From Oreohelix idahoensis (taxonomy: Eukaryota > Mollusca > Gastropoda > Stylommatophora > Oreohelicidae), in contig JAMPIV010019851.1 in the NCBI GenBank assembly GCA_024509875.1, positions 682,001 to 746,000 on the forward strand: a stretch of DNA of 64,000 bases, read 5' to 3'. Below are positions 45,497 to 56,991 of the stretch, in pieces; within the stretch, counting starts at the first letter, position 1, and each line of letters begins with the position of its first letter. The notes beneath the pieces were generated by a model. The model made no database searches and was not told the origin of the DNA. It saw nothing but the letters and a program-made list of their open reading frames with translations. The translations under genes were made by a program, and so were the position numbers.

Positions 45497-48400
45497 TTAT
45501 GTGGAATCATGTGGGCATCTTGACAGAATGTCTGCCATCACATTATCTGATCCCCGAATAGCTCGCACAGAGAAATGAAAAGGTTGAAGAGCAATTGCAT
45601 ATCGAGTAGACCTCGAGCTCTTCAAATTCTTACTCTGTATAGCAGTAAGAGCTTTTTGGTCTGTTTCTACTATGAAATGTGCGCCTAGAAGGAATCTCTG
45701 TAGTTTGAGGATCGACCAAACCATAGCTAATAGCTCACGGTCTAAAACCGAATAATTCCTTTCTGCCGCATTAAGTTTTCTGGAAATATACATTACAGGA
45801 TGCAGAGTTCCAGAGTACTCTTGCATTAGTGCCGCTCCAATCCCAGTGGATGAAGCGTCACTACGAAGAACGAATGTCTTATCTTTAGTGGGTAGCACTA
45901 AAATAGGTGGTGTTGAAAACAGTGTTTTAATCTTATCCAGAGAGCATTGGCATTCCTGAGACCAGTGGACCACATTAGGCGAACCTTTCTTTAGAAGTGT
46001 TGAGAGAGGTGCCATGATAGAGGATAGATTCTGAATGAATCTGCCATAAAATTGAATAAGACCTAACAGACTTCTCACCTGTTTTTTAGTCTTAGGGATT
46101 GAGATGTTAAGTATCTTACTAGTATTATGGTCCTCTGTCTTTAGGAAACCATGACCAACTCGGTGGCCTAGGAAAGAAATTTCGCTAAAACCAATATAGG
46201 CTTTAGAGGGTTTCGCTGTCAGGTTGTGCTCACGCAAAGTAGACAGCAATTCATCTAACCCTGAATAGTGATCTTCCCAAGTATCGCTGAAAAGACAGAT
46301 GTCGTCTAGATATGCAATGACATCTGACCGATAAGATAGGATTCGGCGCATCATGCGTACGAACGTAGCTGGTGCGTTCATAAGACCGAAAGGCATAAAA
46401 TTCCATTGGAACAAACCTCTAGGTGTTGAAAAAGCCGTGAGAGGTTTGGCGCGTTCAGATAAAGGAACTTGCCAATATCCCTTAGACAAATCAAGTTTAG
46501 TGAAAAAATGAGATTTGGAGAGTCGAGTAAGTAGCTCTTCCAGTAAAGGCATAGGTTCGGCATCGAACTTCGTTACTTGATTCAATTTTCGATAGTCAAC
46601 GCAAAGACGTATGTTATTGTCTTTTTTACGCACAATAACCATCGGCGAAGAATACGCAGAGGTGGATGGTTCGATTATTTTCAAATCTATCATCACATCC
46701 AACTCTTTCTCGACCTGTGCTTGGAAATGTATAGGTATAGGATAAGGTCTAACCCTAATAGGAGTATGGTCAGTTAGCACAATGTCATGTTGAATGACAT
46801 TAGTTTGTCCAGGGATGTCAGTGAGTACATCCTGAAATGTTTGCAACATAGTTGAAACTTGTCGCTGTTCTCCTAGAGACAAATCAGGAGAGACAGTAAC
46901 GTTCTTCCATGATTCACTGGAATGAAGTGGGATCATTGGAAGAGGAAGATTTACATCTGAAAAACTTGTTTCCTCATCCTGTATCACGGACAGTGATGAG
47001 TAATGACCATGTGGTACTGGAGAATTGTCCGTTGCTTGGAAAATGGGTTGCAAATAATCCGGACGTTCATGGAATTCAGTAAGCATATTGATGTGGAAGG
47101 TTTTATGCTTCCCATCAATATCGACAATATAGTCGACATCGGAAATTTTCGATATTATATCGTACGGACCTTTCCAAGAAATAAGTAATCTGTTTTCCCT
47201 ACAAGGTAGTAATACAAATGCTTTGTCACCAGGACAAAGTTGTCGTAAGCATCTCTTCTTATTGGCAAATTGCCTTGCCTTCTGTTTCGCAAATTCAGAA
47301 GAAGAAGTTGCTAATTTGCATGCTTCGATAATCTTTTGTCTCAACGCGATGACATATTCGTAGGATGACTTTGTGTCATCGTCAATATTGTCAGATGTTA
47401 TGAGATCGTGAAGCAACGACATAGGGCCACGCGGACGCGCGCCAAAGACGAGTTCAAAGGGAGAAAATCCCGTATGTTCATTGGGTACCTCTCTGTAAGC
47501 GAAGAGGGCCGCAGGTAAAACTCTGTCCCAGTCTTGAGGATGATCCTCAGTTATCTTCCCCAGTAAGTTTTTAAGTGTTCTATTAAGGCGTTCGACCATA
47601 CCATTAGACATTGGATGGTAGATACTACTTAAAGATCTATCTATCTGCAGGGTAGACATTACTTGAGACATGGTATCTGATATTAGTTGGGTGCCATGGT
47701 CTGACAATATCTCTCCGGGGAACCCCAGACGAGAAAATATAAGCCAAAGAGCATCTGCAATATCAGCAGTAGTAATGCTCTTCAGAGGAATAGCCTCTGG
47801 CCAACGTGTGCACATATCAACACACGTCAAGATAAACTGATGTCCTCTGGCAGACTTGATCTTAAATGGACCAATAATGTCTATGGCCATTTTTTGAAAA
47901 GGCCGAATAGGAATGTCCGCCGCCTGAATGGGTGCAGCATGCCGTGGACCTTTGGATTTAACTTCCTGACATACTTTACAAGATCGACAATAAATCCGTA
48001 TGTCCTTGTTTACCAATGGCCAAAAGAAAGCCGCAAGGACTCTTGACTTAGTACGGGAAAAACCCATGTGTCCAGCACACTGAGAGTCGTGAGCGTGCTG
48101 CAAAATTTTAACTCTCAAATTCTTGGGAACCAGGATTTGAGAATGACTTGACGTAATGGAGTCTTGAACCATACGTACAAGTACGCCATTCTTCTTTGTA
48201 ATCCACGATTTACGACTTGTGTCCTTATTCGGATCACCTTTAGTTGCAAGAATGAAGAATTTCTTCAGAGTGGGATCATCTTCTTGCTGTTTTATAAACG
48301 AGTCACGAGAAATTACCAAGGGATTATCTTGGTTATGCACTTCATTATCTTCAGTAGATGAAGTTTGAGGCACATTAAGAGCCTGAGCTCTAGTGACTAC

Positions 48401-49579
48401 AGCGTTAGCAATCTGCATGTTTTGCCTTTCCCACGTGGAAATTTGTTGCGGAGTGCATTCCTTGACTCCATGAATGCGACCGATGATGAGGTCAGCGATC
48501 GGATTCGGAAGAAGACATGCGTGTACATCTCCTGTAAAGAAAGGAGTAGCAATCCTAATGATAGCGGTAGAGTATTTCTCTAATGTGCCGCCAAATGTTA
48601 CACATTTGACTACTTGTCCAGTGGCACGGGAAGGATCTACGAGTGACTGCCTAACACCAATTGTGGTGCATCCAGAATCAAATAGCACAGAGACTGGATT
48701 GTTATTCACTAAACCCTTATGTAAGACAAGAGACCCTCTTCCATCATGCGCGACTGATGCTGGAAGAGCAGGAAGAGGATGGCCACAGCTTAAAGTAGTC
48801 ACTGTGGTTGGCTCAAATAACGTTTTGCATTGGGGGCACTGAGATGCTCTCCCAAAATCAAAAGCGGCACATGCCATATTACTAGCATCATTATTATCTT
48901 TACTCTGTTTATAGGCTTCATGGGACTCTTGTTGTGCAGAGTTTGCCTGAAAATGTGGTTTATGTCTTTTGTATTGAGATCTACCTCGGTTATTATCACC
49001 TCTGTAGTTATTGTTACCTCTATTGTAACCCCTATTTGGGTTTGAGTCATAGTACCCTTGGTTACCATTATCATATTCATTATAATGAGTATCTCTGTAA
49101 TTATGATCTTGTTGACTCCAAGACGGATAACCCTGATAGTTTCTATAATTACTTCCTCTACGGAAATTCCTATAATTATGACCACCCCTGTGTCGAGAGC
49201 TATCAGGTCGTCTCCAGTTCTTTGAAGAAGAACCCTGAAATGATTGGTTACCTTGGTTTTGATAACTATTATGGTTACCTTTTTTATCAAATCTGTTTTG
49301 AGGTCCCTGAAATCTGTGTGAATAATTGGGATTGTATGGTGTTGCTGAAGCAACTGGCATACTCTCCTTAATCTTAGTGTTGCCAAAAGTCACGTCGGGG
49401 TGTGCAGTGACATATTGGGAACAATATTCTTCCATTTCTTTTAGAGATTTAGGTTTACGCTCATGTATAAATTCAAGGAAAGGTTTGTTCACACATGACA
49501 TAATCTTATCTCTGAGCAACAAATCCATAAGTCCTTCATACGTTTTTTTCTGTTTTGGAAAGCTCAATCCAACGATCAA
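45497..49579 (-). CDS. pol: Gag C-terminus and Pol polyprotein of element 2 (PR-INT-RT-RNaseH)
   Basis: 1360 codons. Residues 1-70 continue the capsid region in register with element 1 Gag; 90-210 are an Arg/Gly/Tyr/Asn-rich tract; 248-267 is a CPQC...CGH cluster in place of a CCHC knuckle. Protease: DSG at 301-303 and an LIIGRIHG block at 364-371. Integrase: H2C2 finger (H497, H504, C534, C537), catalytic D567, D627 and E663 (35 residues between the last two), GPY at 804-806. Reverse transcriptase: LCVDYRKLN (992-1000), FGLMNAP (1064-1070), YLDD (1090-1093). RNase H: D1241, E1282, D1307, ending ADILSRCPHDST. All catalytic residues are present. The ATG at the ORF start is probably not the natural start; translation would come from gag. 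It would direct proviral DNA synthesis and integration. Confidence 0.93.
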   Translation of the reverse strand: MIVGLSFPKQKKTYEGLMDLLLRDKIMSCVNKPFLEFIHERKPKSLKEMEEYCSQYVTAHPDVTFGNTKIKESMPVASATPYNPNYSHRFQGPQNRFDKKGNHNSYQNQGNQSFQGSSSKNWRRPDSSRHRGGHNYRNFRRGSNYRNYQGYPSWSQQDHNYRDTHYNEYDNGNQGYYDSNPNRGYNRGNNNYRGDNNRGRSQYKRHKPHFQANSAQQESHEAYKQSKDNNDASNMACAAFDFGRASQCPQCKTLFEPTTVTTLSCGHPLPALPASVAHDGRGSLVLHKGLVNNNPVSVLFDSGCTTIGVRQSLVDPSRATGQVVKCVTFGGTLEKYSTAIIRIATPFFTGDVHACLLPNPIADLIIGRIHGVKECTPQQISTWERQNMQIANAVVTRAQALNVPQTSSTEDNEVHNQDNPLVISRDSFIKQQEDDPTLKKFFILATKGDPNKDTSRKSWITKKNGVLVRMVQDSITSSHSQILVPKNLRVKILQHAHDSQCAGHMGFSRTKSRVLAAFFWPLVNKDIRIYCRSCKVCQEVKSKGPRHAAPIQAADIPIRPFQKMAIDIIGPFKIKSARGHQFILTCVDMCTRWPEAIPLKSITTADIADALWLIFSRLGFPGEILSDHGTQLISDTMSQVMSTLQIDRSLSSIYHPMSNGMVERLNRTLKNLLGKITEDHPQDWDRVLPAALFAYREVPNEHTGFSPFELVFGARPRGPMSLLHDLITSDNIDDDTKSSYEYVIALRQKIIEACKLATSSSEFAKQKARQFANKKRCLRQLCPGDKAFVLLPCRENRLLISWKGPYDIISKISDVDYIVDIDGKHKTFHINMLTEFHERPDYLQPIFQATDNSPVPHGHYSSLSVIQDEETSFSDVNLPLPMIPLHSSESWKNVTVSPDLSLGEQRQVSTMLQTFQDVLTDIPGQTNVIQHDIVLTDHTPIRVRPYPIPIHFQAQVEKELDVMIDLKIIEPSTSAYSSPMVIVRKKDNNIRLCVDYRKLNQVTKFDAEPMPLLEELLTRLSKSHFFTKLDLSKGYWQVPLSERAKPLTAFSTPRGLFQWNFMPFGLMNAPATFVRMMRRILSYRSDVIAYLDDICLFSDTWEDHYSGLDELLSTLREHNLTAKPSKAYIGFSEISFLGHRVGHGFLKTEDHNTSKILNISIPKTKKQVRSLLGLIQFYGRFIQNLSSIMAPLSTLLKKGSPNVVHWSQECQCSLDKIKTLFSTPPILVLPTKDKTFVLRSDASSTGIGAALMQEYSGTLHPVMYISRKLNAAERNYSVLDRELLAMVWSILKLQRFLLGAHFIVETDQKALTAIQSKNLKSSRSTRYAIALQPFHFSVRAIRGSDNVMADILSRCPHDST

Positions 49580-50501
49580 CTGTGAGACGTGCCTTTGCAG
49601 TGAATTCTGAGAATTCTACCCCCGTCTCAGGTACCATCGTCTTAAATAAAAGGCGATAGCCTTCCTCACTTAGCTGATATTTTTTTATCAAAGCCGCCCT
49701 AATGACATCATAATTATCCTTATCTGCTTCTCCTACAAGGCATAATCTAGTCAAAGATTCACCTTTCAAGTTTTCTGATAATTGATTAGCGTATTGTGAT
49801 TTATCCACATTATGTGTACGACAAGAACGTTCAAATCTATCCAGCCAGAATGTAATATCGTCACTGGACTGATTGAACGGTGGAACCTTAACCTTGTAAG
49901 TAGAAGGTTTACCATTACCACTAGATGCCTGATTAACATTACTCATACTTGTCAATCTCAATTTCTCCAACTCAAATTCATGTTCTCTTATTGCTTTTTT
50001 CTCTTCAGCATCTAATCTTTTTTGTTCAGCCTCCCTGTCTAATCTTTTTTGTTCAGCCGCAGCTTCTCTTTCCAATTTTTTTTGTTCAGCTTCACTGTCT
50101 AATCTTTTTTGTTCAGCCGCAGCTTCTCTTTCCAATTTTTTTTGTTCAGCTTCCCTGTCTAATCTTTTTTGTTCAGCTTCACTGTCTAATCTTTTTTGTT
50201 CAGCCGCAGCTTCTCTTTCCAATTTTTTTTGTTCAGCTTCAAATCTCCTTTCCTCTACCTGCATCTGCAATTTCTTTTGTTCAGCAGCAGCCTCAGCTTC
50301 TTTTTCTAATCTTTTCTCTTCCGCCATAGCTTTTCTTTCTTCTGCAGCTAATCTTTTCTCTTCTGCAGCTAATCTTTTCTCTTCTGCAGCTAATGCTTTG
50401 TCATATTGAGCAACTGCCCATTGTTCTAATTGTTGACCAGTCTTATCAAGAGCTTTCCCTTGTGTAATGAAATAATCTAAAGTAGACATGATGCCTAACA
50501 A
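49536..50501 (-). CDS. gag: Gag N-terminal part of element 2 (frame broken at a homopolymer)
   Basis: 321 codons from ATG at 50501. Residues ~25-165 form an extreme Glu/Lys/Arg/Ala coiled coil built from AAEQKRLDSEAEQKKLERE-type repeats; ~200-315 resemble the capsid region of element 1 Gag (WLDRFERSCR, EGYRLLFKTM, FTAKARLTVDRWIELSKT). The frame stops at 49536 just after a run of seven T (49543-49549 on the + strand), while the overlapping frame continues the same protein (TYEGLMDLLLRDKI). Element 1 has one continuous gag here, so this is more likely a 1-base mutation or sequencing error than programmed frameshifting. Confidence 0.85.
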   Translation of the reverse strand: MLGIMSTLDYFITQGKALDKTGQQLEQWAVAQYDKALAAEEKRLAAEEKRLAAEERKAMAEEKRLEKEAEAAAEQKKLQMQVEERRFEAEQKKLEREAAAEQKRLDSEAEQKRLDREAEQKKLEREAAAEQKRLDSEAEQKKLEREAAAEQKRLDREAEQKRLDAEEKKAIREHEFELEKLRLTSMSNVNQASSGNGKPSTYKVKVPPFNQSSDDITFWLDRFERSCRTHNVDKSQYANQLSENLKGESLTRLCLVGEADKDNYDVIRAALIKKYQLSEEGYRLLFKTMVPETGVEFSEFTAKARLTVDRWIELSKTEKNV

Positions 50502-51611
50502 TAATACTAATCACCTGAATCAATAATAATACCCCAAGTTCTCAATGACCTGATTAATCAGTATACTATCCCAATATCTGTGGGTCACAAGCCTTTAATA
50601 AGGTCTTGTATAATAGTAATAATAATCAGGTACTGGTCTATACCATAATCCAAGTGCAGTGCACAGGCAATTGTGTCTTATGAAATATACCCATATAAAA
50701 CATATGTCAACCAACAGAATACATAAAGTACAAATAGGACTGACAATACAAGAACGTTTGCAGAAATCAAAATAAATCAAATAGGGAAATCAATGAAGAT
50801 AATCACTGAATCTGCAAAGAATAACAACACAAATGACGTCACAATATATGAATATAAATTATGAATAGAACTGAAAGATAGAAAAGGTTAGACCAACAAA
50901 TTACAAACAAATCAAAACAAAACTAAAGAACAAAGAAATATTACAAAAATAACAATAATTACAGACTTCACAGCTAACACAAAAGCAACAGTTGTCGCAG
51001 CAAATTTTCAATCAAGAAAATTGCACCTATAGAAAACGCCCACAACGGACCCTCTATGACGTGGGATACTCTGTTGTGAGGACGCCGCCCAACCTTAAAC
51101 ACAACCCGCTGACATAGAAACTAACATACTATACAAACAAATAACATGTAAACATAAATATATATAAATTATGTGTATGATAGTATGTGTTGCAAAATAG
51201 GCTCAGTCTTACAGTAATGGCAAAGTTATTTTTCATGAAAACAAACAAACTGCCACTTTATTCAATTAAACATTCTGGCCTTAAATATTAAAGTTCATAT
51301 ATGGCAAACAAGAAGATCCATCGATGAAACCAGGACTTCTTAGTTCACAAATACTGTCTTTCTGTTAACACTGACAAGAATTGATCCAACTGTTCTGTGA
51401 AACTCTATAATGTCTAATGTAAAAAATGTCAACAACGCTGACCTACATACTGCATTCACTTGACAGGTCACGTGACGAAGCGTTGACAAAGAGCAAACCA
51501 ATACTGCAAGTGTGTCGTATCAGCCACAGGAAACGGTCTGGTATCGGTAATCTGTTGACTTCTGAATTTCTGCGAGGTCAAACCCAGAAAGCTGGTCCAC
51601 CAGTTGATAAA
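50502..51611 (-). other. 5' leader of element 2
   Basis: About 1.1 kb between the 5' LTR and gag, with no long ORF. Next to the LTR the - strand reads TTTATCAAC then TGGTGGACCAGC; a TGG-starting primer-binding site could lie here, but I cannot match it to a tRNA. Confidence 0.6.
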
Positions 51612-53001
51612 GTTGATATTTAGTTGGATATAATATATGTTGATAAAGTACACCAGAACACTCCTAGGCGGGAAGACAGGCGTCTATCATCATCAGTTGA
51701 CAAGATCCCTATGGTGTTGCCTGCCCCACTGTAGTGTATGGAATGTCAACTTGACCTACGCAGTGTTGTGTAGACATGGATGGAGTGTATAATGTGCGAA
51801 TGATGATAAGGGTTCGTGTTGTTGACAAATGTTCTCTTCTCACACTCATGTATGACCGGAAGTCATCGACACCAACGACTGTGTACCTTTTCTAAAGTTT
51901 AATTGGACGTACACACTCGACAGCACAGATAGTGACAAATCACAGGTTGCCATAATACATCATAGTACAGTGGACAAATGGTCTTGCAATGTTACATGGG
52001 CACTCATGTAGAATAATGGTATAATGGACTGTCAATAGCCAAGCACTCAGTATCGCCCATACATATATCATCTGACGTCACTGACTGAGCACGTCAGCTT
52101 GTAAACAATATTTCAGATGACTTCTAAACCTAATCTCGTTTAGCAACGATTCTTCAACATAATGTTCAGCACATATTTTTCCATATAATAATATTGAACC
52201 GCTAACAATGGGTTCTCATGTGTAGCAGTGATCTCTGGACTGATCAAGCGATAATACGGGCATCCCTTTTCTCTTCTTGAAAGTCCTACATGTTTTGGTC
52301 CAAGATGGCTCCACTCGTGAACTGTCACTCACGTTTGAATACAGATAATGAATCTGTTCTAAAGTTAGTCATTCATACAACATTTCGTTGCTCTGTAGAT
52401 TTGGTCATGAACAATAGACTGCATTCTACAGAATATAGTGCTGCTAGGAATCGAAGTCGTTTTTCATCGAGTCAAATATATTCTCTTAAACATTCAAATC
52501 GTAATTATCGACAATGGTGGCTTCGATCGAGAGTTCATAAGAGTATCTTTGATTACCTTGGTAGAGGGAATATGAAACTGCCATTCCTTGGCAAGATGAA
52601 TAAACACTGGGGTAAAGCATACACGATAGGTCTAGACGACTATCACTTTCCCCAAAACCACTGAGATCACTTTTTCAAGGCATCAAGCCGACATAGCAAA
52701 ACACACACAGTCCCTATCAGGACGAAGCCAAATCACACCACTCAAGCGACACATCCGCCGAATAGCCTTTGACCTCTCTAGAGACAACAGAACATATAGT
52801 TCGACTTAGATATGTAAAGATATACAGATATAAGACAGACTTGTCCTACTCAGACAAACAAACAATACACATAAATTCAGGCCATAGATATTCTGAAGCA
52901 AGAACAATCTATTATTACCCAAACAACGAATAAATCGCAGTAAAATGTATTTATCCGCGGAGTTCAAGGGAAGTAACTCAATAATGACTTTCCCTTAAGC
53001 A
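51612..53001 (-). repeat. 5' LTR of element 2
   Basis: Near-identical to 43566-44954. On the + strand it contains a 124-codon ORF (52290-52664), antisense to the element. The outer end (53001) diverges from the sequence beyond 44954 in the other copy. Confidence 0.88.
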
Positions 53002-53829
53002 AGGCAAGACAGATCAAGTGTTGAGAATAATGAAACATATTACCTATCCTCTTTTAGGGCAGAAAACTAATAAATATTTTTCAGAATCTATAGTCTGGGA
53101 GGATCTATCTGATGTAAAACCACCATGGTAAATGTGCTGTTTGGTCAGAGAGATCTGACCTGTCTGTATGATGTGGTTGTTGTGTCAGTGTTGTGTCCAG
53201 ACGTGGGTAGAGAATAGATTTTGACACATGCCCATACTTTGATTGCAGAGCTGTGAGTTTCTGTTGTCAACAAAGCAGTGTCTATTCAGTTGGTGACTTT
53301 ACTCGAGTGTATCTGTGCAGTACTTGTGACAGAGACCACCATTATTGCCCGCCAGCACGGAGAGGTGGGACCACCAGATTTCAGCACCAGAGCTACAACT
53401 ACAAGATGAGTGAGCCTCTGGTCTGCTGGACATTCACCAACGCTTTGTAGTTACTAATACCCCCATAAAAATTCCCACCATTTTCTGGACACTGTGTAGT
53501 CAATATAGACAGGTGTGATGAGGCCACCCCAACAGCACAAACATTAACTATCCTCCCAAGTAGATGACTACTAGAACATTTTAATAAAACTAACTAGTAT
53601 AGTACATATATATGTACACTATTGCATTTATGATATAATATTCCATGCATTTTTTTCATAATCTCTAAATCCTTTTAAGTTCTGGTCAATCTAAAAAATT
53701 TGATCCAGAACAAAATAAATGTAATATAATTCTATCAAAAAAATTTTACACACGTGAGTTAGTTCAGTGTATTTTAACATTTATTAATATTATTAGTCTT
53801 GTTAAATATCTGTGGGTATATCTATAACC
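53002..53829. other. Unassigned flank right of element 2
   Basis: No gene recognised. A 65-codon ORF at 53253-53450 has no visible domain. Confidence 0.35.
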
Positions 53830-54010
53830 TATTACACCACACTACATATCATAACCCTAGACACTTTACGTAGCTACATTCATTAAAAAAAAAAAAAAAA
53901 AATAGTGTGAGGTCGTAGTGGTAGCAAGAAAGGCCTTCTGACAATTCACAACTACATCTTATCTCAGGAGCCTTCACAGCTGGCCTCATACAATAAATGG
54001 TCCAGCACTA
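53830..54010 (+). repeat. Diverged remnant resembling the U5 end of the element 1 LTR family
   Basis: Shares ordered blocks with LTR positions ~2150-2300: ACCCTAGACACTTTACGTAG, GTGGTAGCAAGAAAGG, CCTTCACAGCTGGCCTCA. An A-run (53885-53902) interrupts it. Confidence 0.55.
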
Positions 54011-55743
54011 TTAGGAATAATAAAACTGTATACAAATAATGCACACACACACAAGGGACGTAACAAACAGTTTCAGACATGGTGCTAACAGTTGCACAGG
54101 ACAATTTACCTCAGTACCACTCACAGCCAGTTAAATGTGATTACACTTTCCTTATAAATCCTACGCTAGATCCATCTGTCCATGATCTGCTTCCATACAA
54201 TGATTTGGTTCAGCTCAAACTATTAAGTGACACCTTGATTAATACATGTTAATAAATTCTGTGACCCTTTCTCATGGTCCTGATCAGTGTGTCTTTCCTT
54301 TAGGAAATACTCCTTCAAATACATTCTTAAACCTACAGTCGTATTTTTGCCATAATTCTCAAATATTCTACACATTTCCCAATGCTGGCTTTCGTCTCTA
54401 ACAGTCAACACAGGCTGGCGTTCAGGTGACAATACACTCGTCCAGTAAGTTTTTTCCTTAACACATTCAACACACTTACGAACACACAAGTGGATTAATC
54501 ACAAGAAAATTACATAATTATGTACATATATATATTCTTTCTTACCCTCAGGCAATACACATAAGCTGTAACAGGCTGTTAAAAGGTATCTAGGTCTGCT
54601 ATGCAGATGCAGTGGCAAAGTATTTGACAGCACACGTTTGCCGCTCTCTTCTGTACCGCTTAGTGTTTCAAAACGTTGTGGCTCTAAATCAACCAAGTTC
54701 AAGGACTTTTATACCGTCGCTCCCCCGTATCGGAGAACATGGCCAAAAACCGGTGTTAGGAATCTAAAAACGAGGCATCTTTTGCCTGCTTGTTCAATGT
54801 GCAACATTTTCAATATTTATTATCCCTCTTAATTCTGAACCGATTTTGGTCATTTAAAGTTAGAATTATACAGTGAATTTATCTCTACCGTTCTATCTAA
54901 TAATTGTTTAGTTAGCAAAATGCATTTAAATCTATGCAGACTTTAACTAACTAAATTTGGGACTACCCTGATGTATAGATGTCAATTTAAACGATTTTTC
55001 TCTTTAAATGAAGTACTATTCGAGGAAGTCTTTGCACCTACCTCTTAAGTAACGTCCCCGTTGTTGAACTATCTATATCTTTCCTTTTAAACATCTCTAG
55101 TTCTTAAGAAATTAAATAAATTCTTACTATCATTTACACAAAATGGGCCTCTATGTTACGCCTAAAAAGGTTTCCTTATACGCACTAGAAAAAGGAGCGT
55201 TCTCATTGGTTCTTATATCCGTCCGTTTTCCTATAGTATTGCGTGCGATAAATATGACCGTGGTGTAAGACGACCAAAACACGACAAGTAGGCCATAAGG
55301 CCGCAACCCTGGCAAAAATTTAAAAAATTAGACACCTACCCACCAAATATATTTTTAGAATGTGTGATTCCAATATACGCAATTTGAAATTCTCGCCGGT
55401 GCTACGAAGTTTGTGAACTGTGCTGAGATCCTCGTGTGATCTAAGGGAGGAGATCGGAGCACTGATGGAGTAGTTCGTGTGTAATGAAGATAGTCCTTAG
55501 AACCAAACCAAACCAAACCAATCCCCGACGAAGACTGTATGGTCTTTTTTCTGTGGGCTTGTACGACTTGCACTACCGTTTGCCTTTGTAAGAGAAGCAC
55601 AAGACGGACTCTCTCATATTTACTCTGTTACCAGCATACGATCTTTATCAGTGCAGGATGTTTATTATATCCGCGACTCTCAGGTTAGTAAAATTGGTGT
55701 CTGTCTGGAATTGATGTGAAAAATTCGAAGGTCAAGTACATGT
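54011..55743. other. Unassigned sequence
   Basis: No gene recognised. Short ORFs (for example 54223-54489 and 55355-55600, - strand) have no identifiable domain. Confidence 0.35.
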
Positions 55744-55755
55744 GATTCACACCTT

Positions 55756-55963
55756 CTTCTTCTTCTTCCGTCCTTAGCCAACGACCGGCAAAGCAGTCAG
55801 TGGCCATTACGCCTAGTGGCGTCTTAAGGGCAACAGCGAATAGATTTTCTTTGCCGTTGTTCCCATCACGCCTAATGGCGTCTTTAGGGCAACGACAAAT
55901 CAATCCGTTTGTTGTTGTTTCCGTAATCAAAGTGACTGGCAAACGGGTGATCAGCCCGTTGGG
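55756..55963 (-). mobile_element. Short retroposon related to the RTE-like LINE 3' end
   Basis: 208 bp with (GAA)n tail on the - strand, flanked by the perfect 12-bp duplication GATTCACACCTT (55744-55755 and 55964-55975). Its end (AGCAGTCAGTGGCCATTACG on the + strand) matches the 3' end of the LINE at 56956-59944. An internal GACGCCAYTAGGCGTRATGG block occurs twice. Confidence 0.88.
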
Positions 55964-56285
55964 GATTCACACCTTACTACTATCCTTTATTGCAGTAGTT
56001 TTCAACATTCCCCTCCCCTTCCCCGTACATCCCCTCTTGCATACCACTAAAAACAAACATGACGTTTACACCTACCACACCACTGAATACAAACAACGAG
56101 TCTACACGTAGGGGAATATAAGAAACAAAACAAACAAAATGGAAACGTGTAGTTTGATTATAACGCGGAAACAAAACAACCCACCAAGTTATTTAGTAGC
56201 CCCCATCAGTCAAAACTAACCAGTTGTACGTTCACCACTGCTTAAAAAGGCTCTTCCTTAGCATATGCAAATATCAAATAAAAGG

Positions 56286-56407
<122 letters not shown>

Positions 56408-56991
56408 ATCCTGCTAGTAGCTTTCTCCTGTTCATTCTTCCTGTTTTAACAAATGATTGGTCCTACCATCAGCAATTAATCACTTATTTAATAACATGAA
56501 AACACCTTATTGTCTCACCTCTCTTGATGAAATGACATTATCTTTCCCGATTCCTCATATTTGTAGGTAATACCATGCATGATATCTTATTTAGAAGCGC
56601 TGTAATGATGGATTCATCGTGCATGTAGGTGTTCTAAGTTCCACAATTGCGAGTTCTGGCGTGGAAAATACTTCCCCAGTTATAGCATCTTTTTATTATG
56701 GAGTCCATAGTTGGTCGTTTGCCTGAACACAATTCATTTCTCGCAGTGAGAACTTGTGTGGACTAGCATAAAATCACCGGAGTGACTTATTCTCTTGTCT
56801 AATGTCAGATTTTCTTTCGTGTTTCGAACCAGGTATCGTCACGCTTCAGTCTGCCCTGCAGTAAATGGGTACCTGACGCTGTCATTGAGTTAGGAAAGGC
56901 AAAGGCAGCGATGAAGGTAACTGGTCTCTCCAGCTCTCGAAGCTGGAGCTAATATTCTTCTTCGATCCTTAACCACCGACCGTCAAAGCAG

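Larger units (their letters stand above)
43566..53001 (-). mobile_element. GMR1-like Ty3/gypsy LTR retrotransposon, element 2
   Basis: A - strand element of about 9.4 kb: 5' LTR copy 51612-53001, leader 50502-51611, gag from 50501, pol to 45497, 3' LTR copy 43566-44954 (possibly to 45018). Domain order Gag-PR-INT-RT-RNaseH in a continuous frame is the GMR1-like arrangement. By eye the LTR copies differ only by four small indels, so insertion was recent. The gag frame is broken once at a T7/A7 run. No primer-binding site was identified with confidence, and no matching 5-bp flanks were found. Confidence 0.9.

Noticed and set aside
48799..49386. 195-codon ORF and + strand ORFs at 48474-49610
   Set aside because: Shadows in other frames of the low-complexity Gag region of element 2.
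49536..49579. Programmed gag-pol frameshift in element 2
   Set aside because: The break is in mid-capsid, where element 1 is continuous, and at a homopolymer; mutation or sequencing error is more likely.
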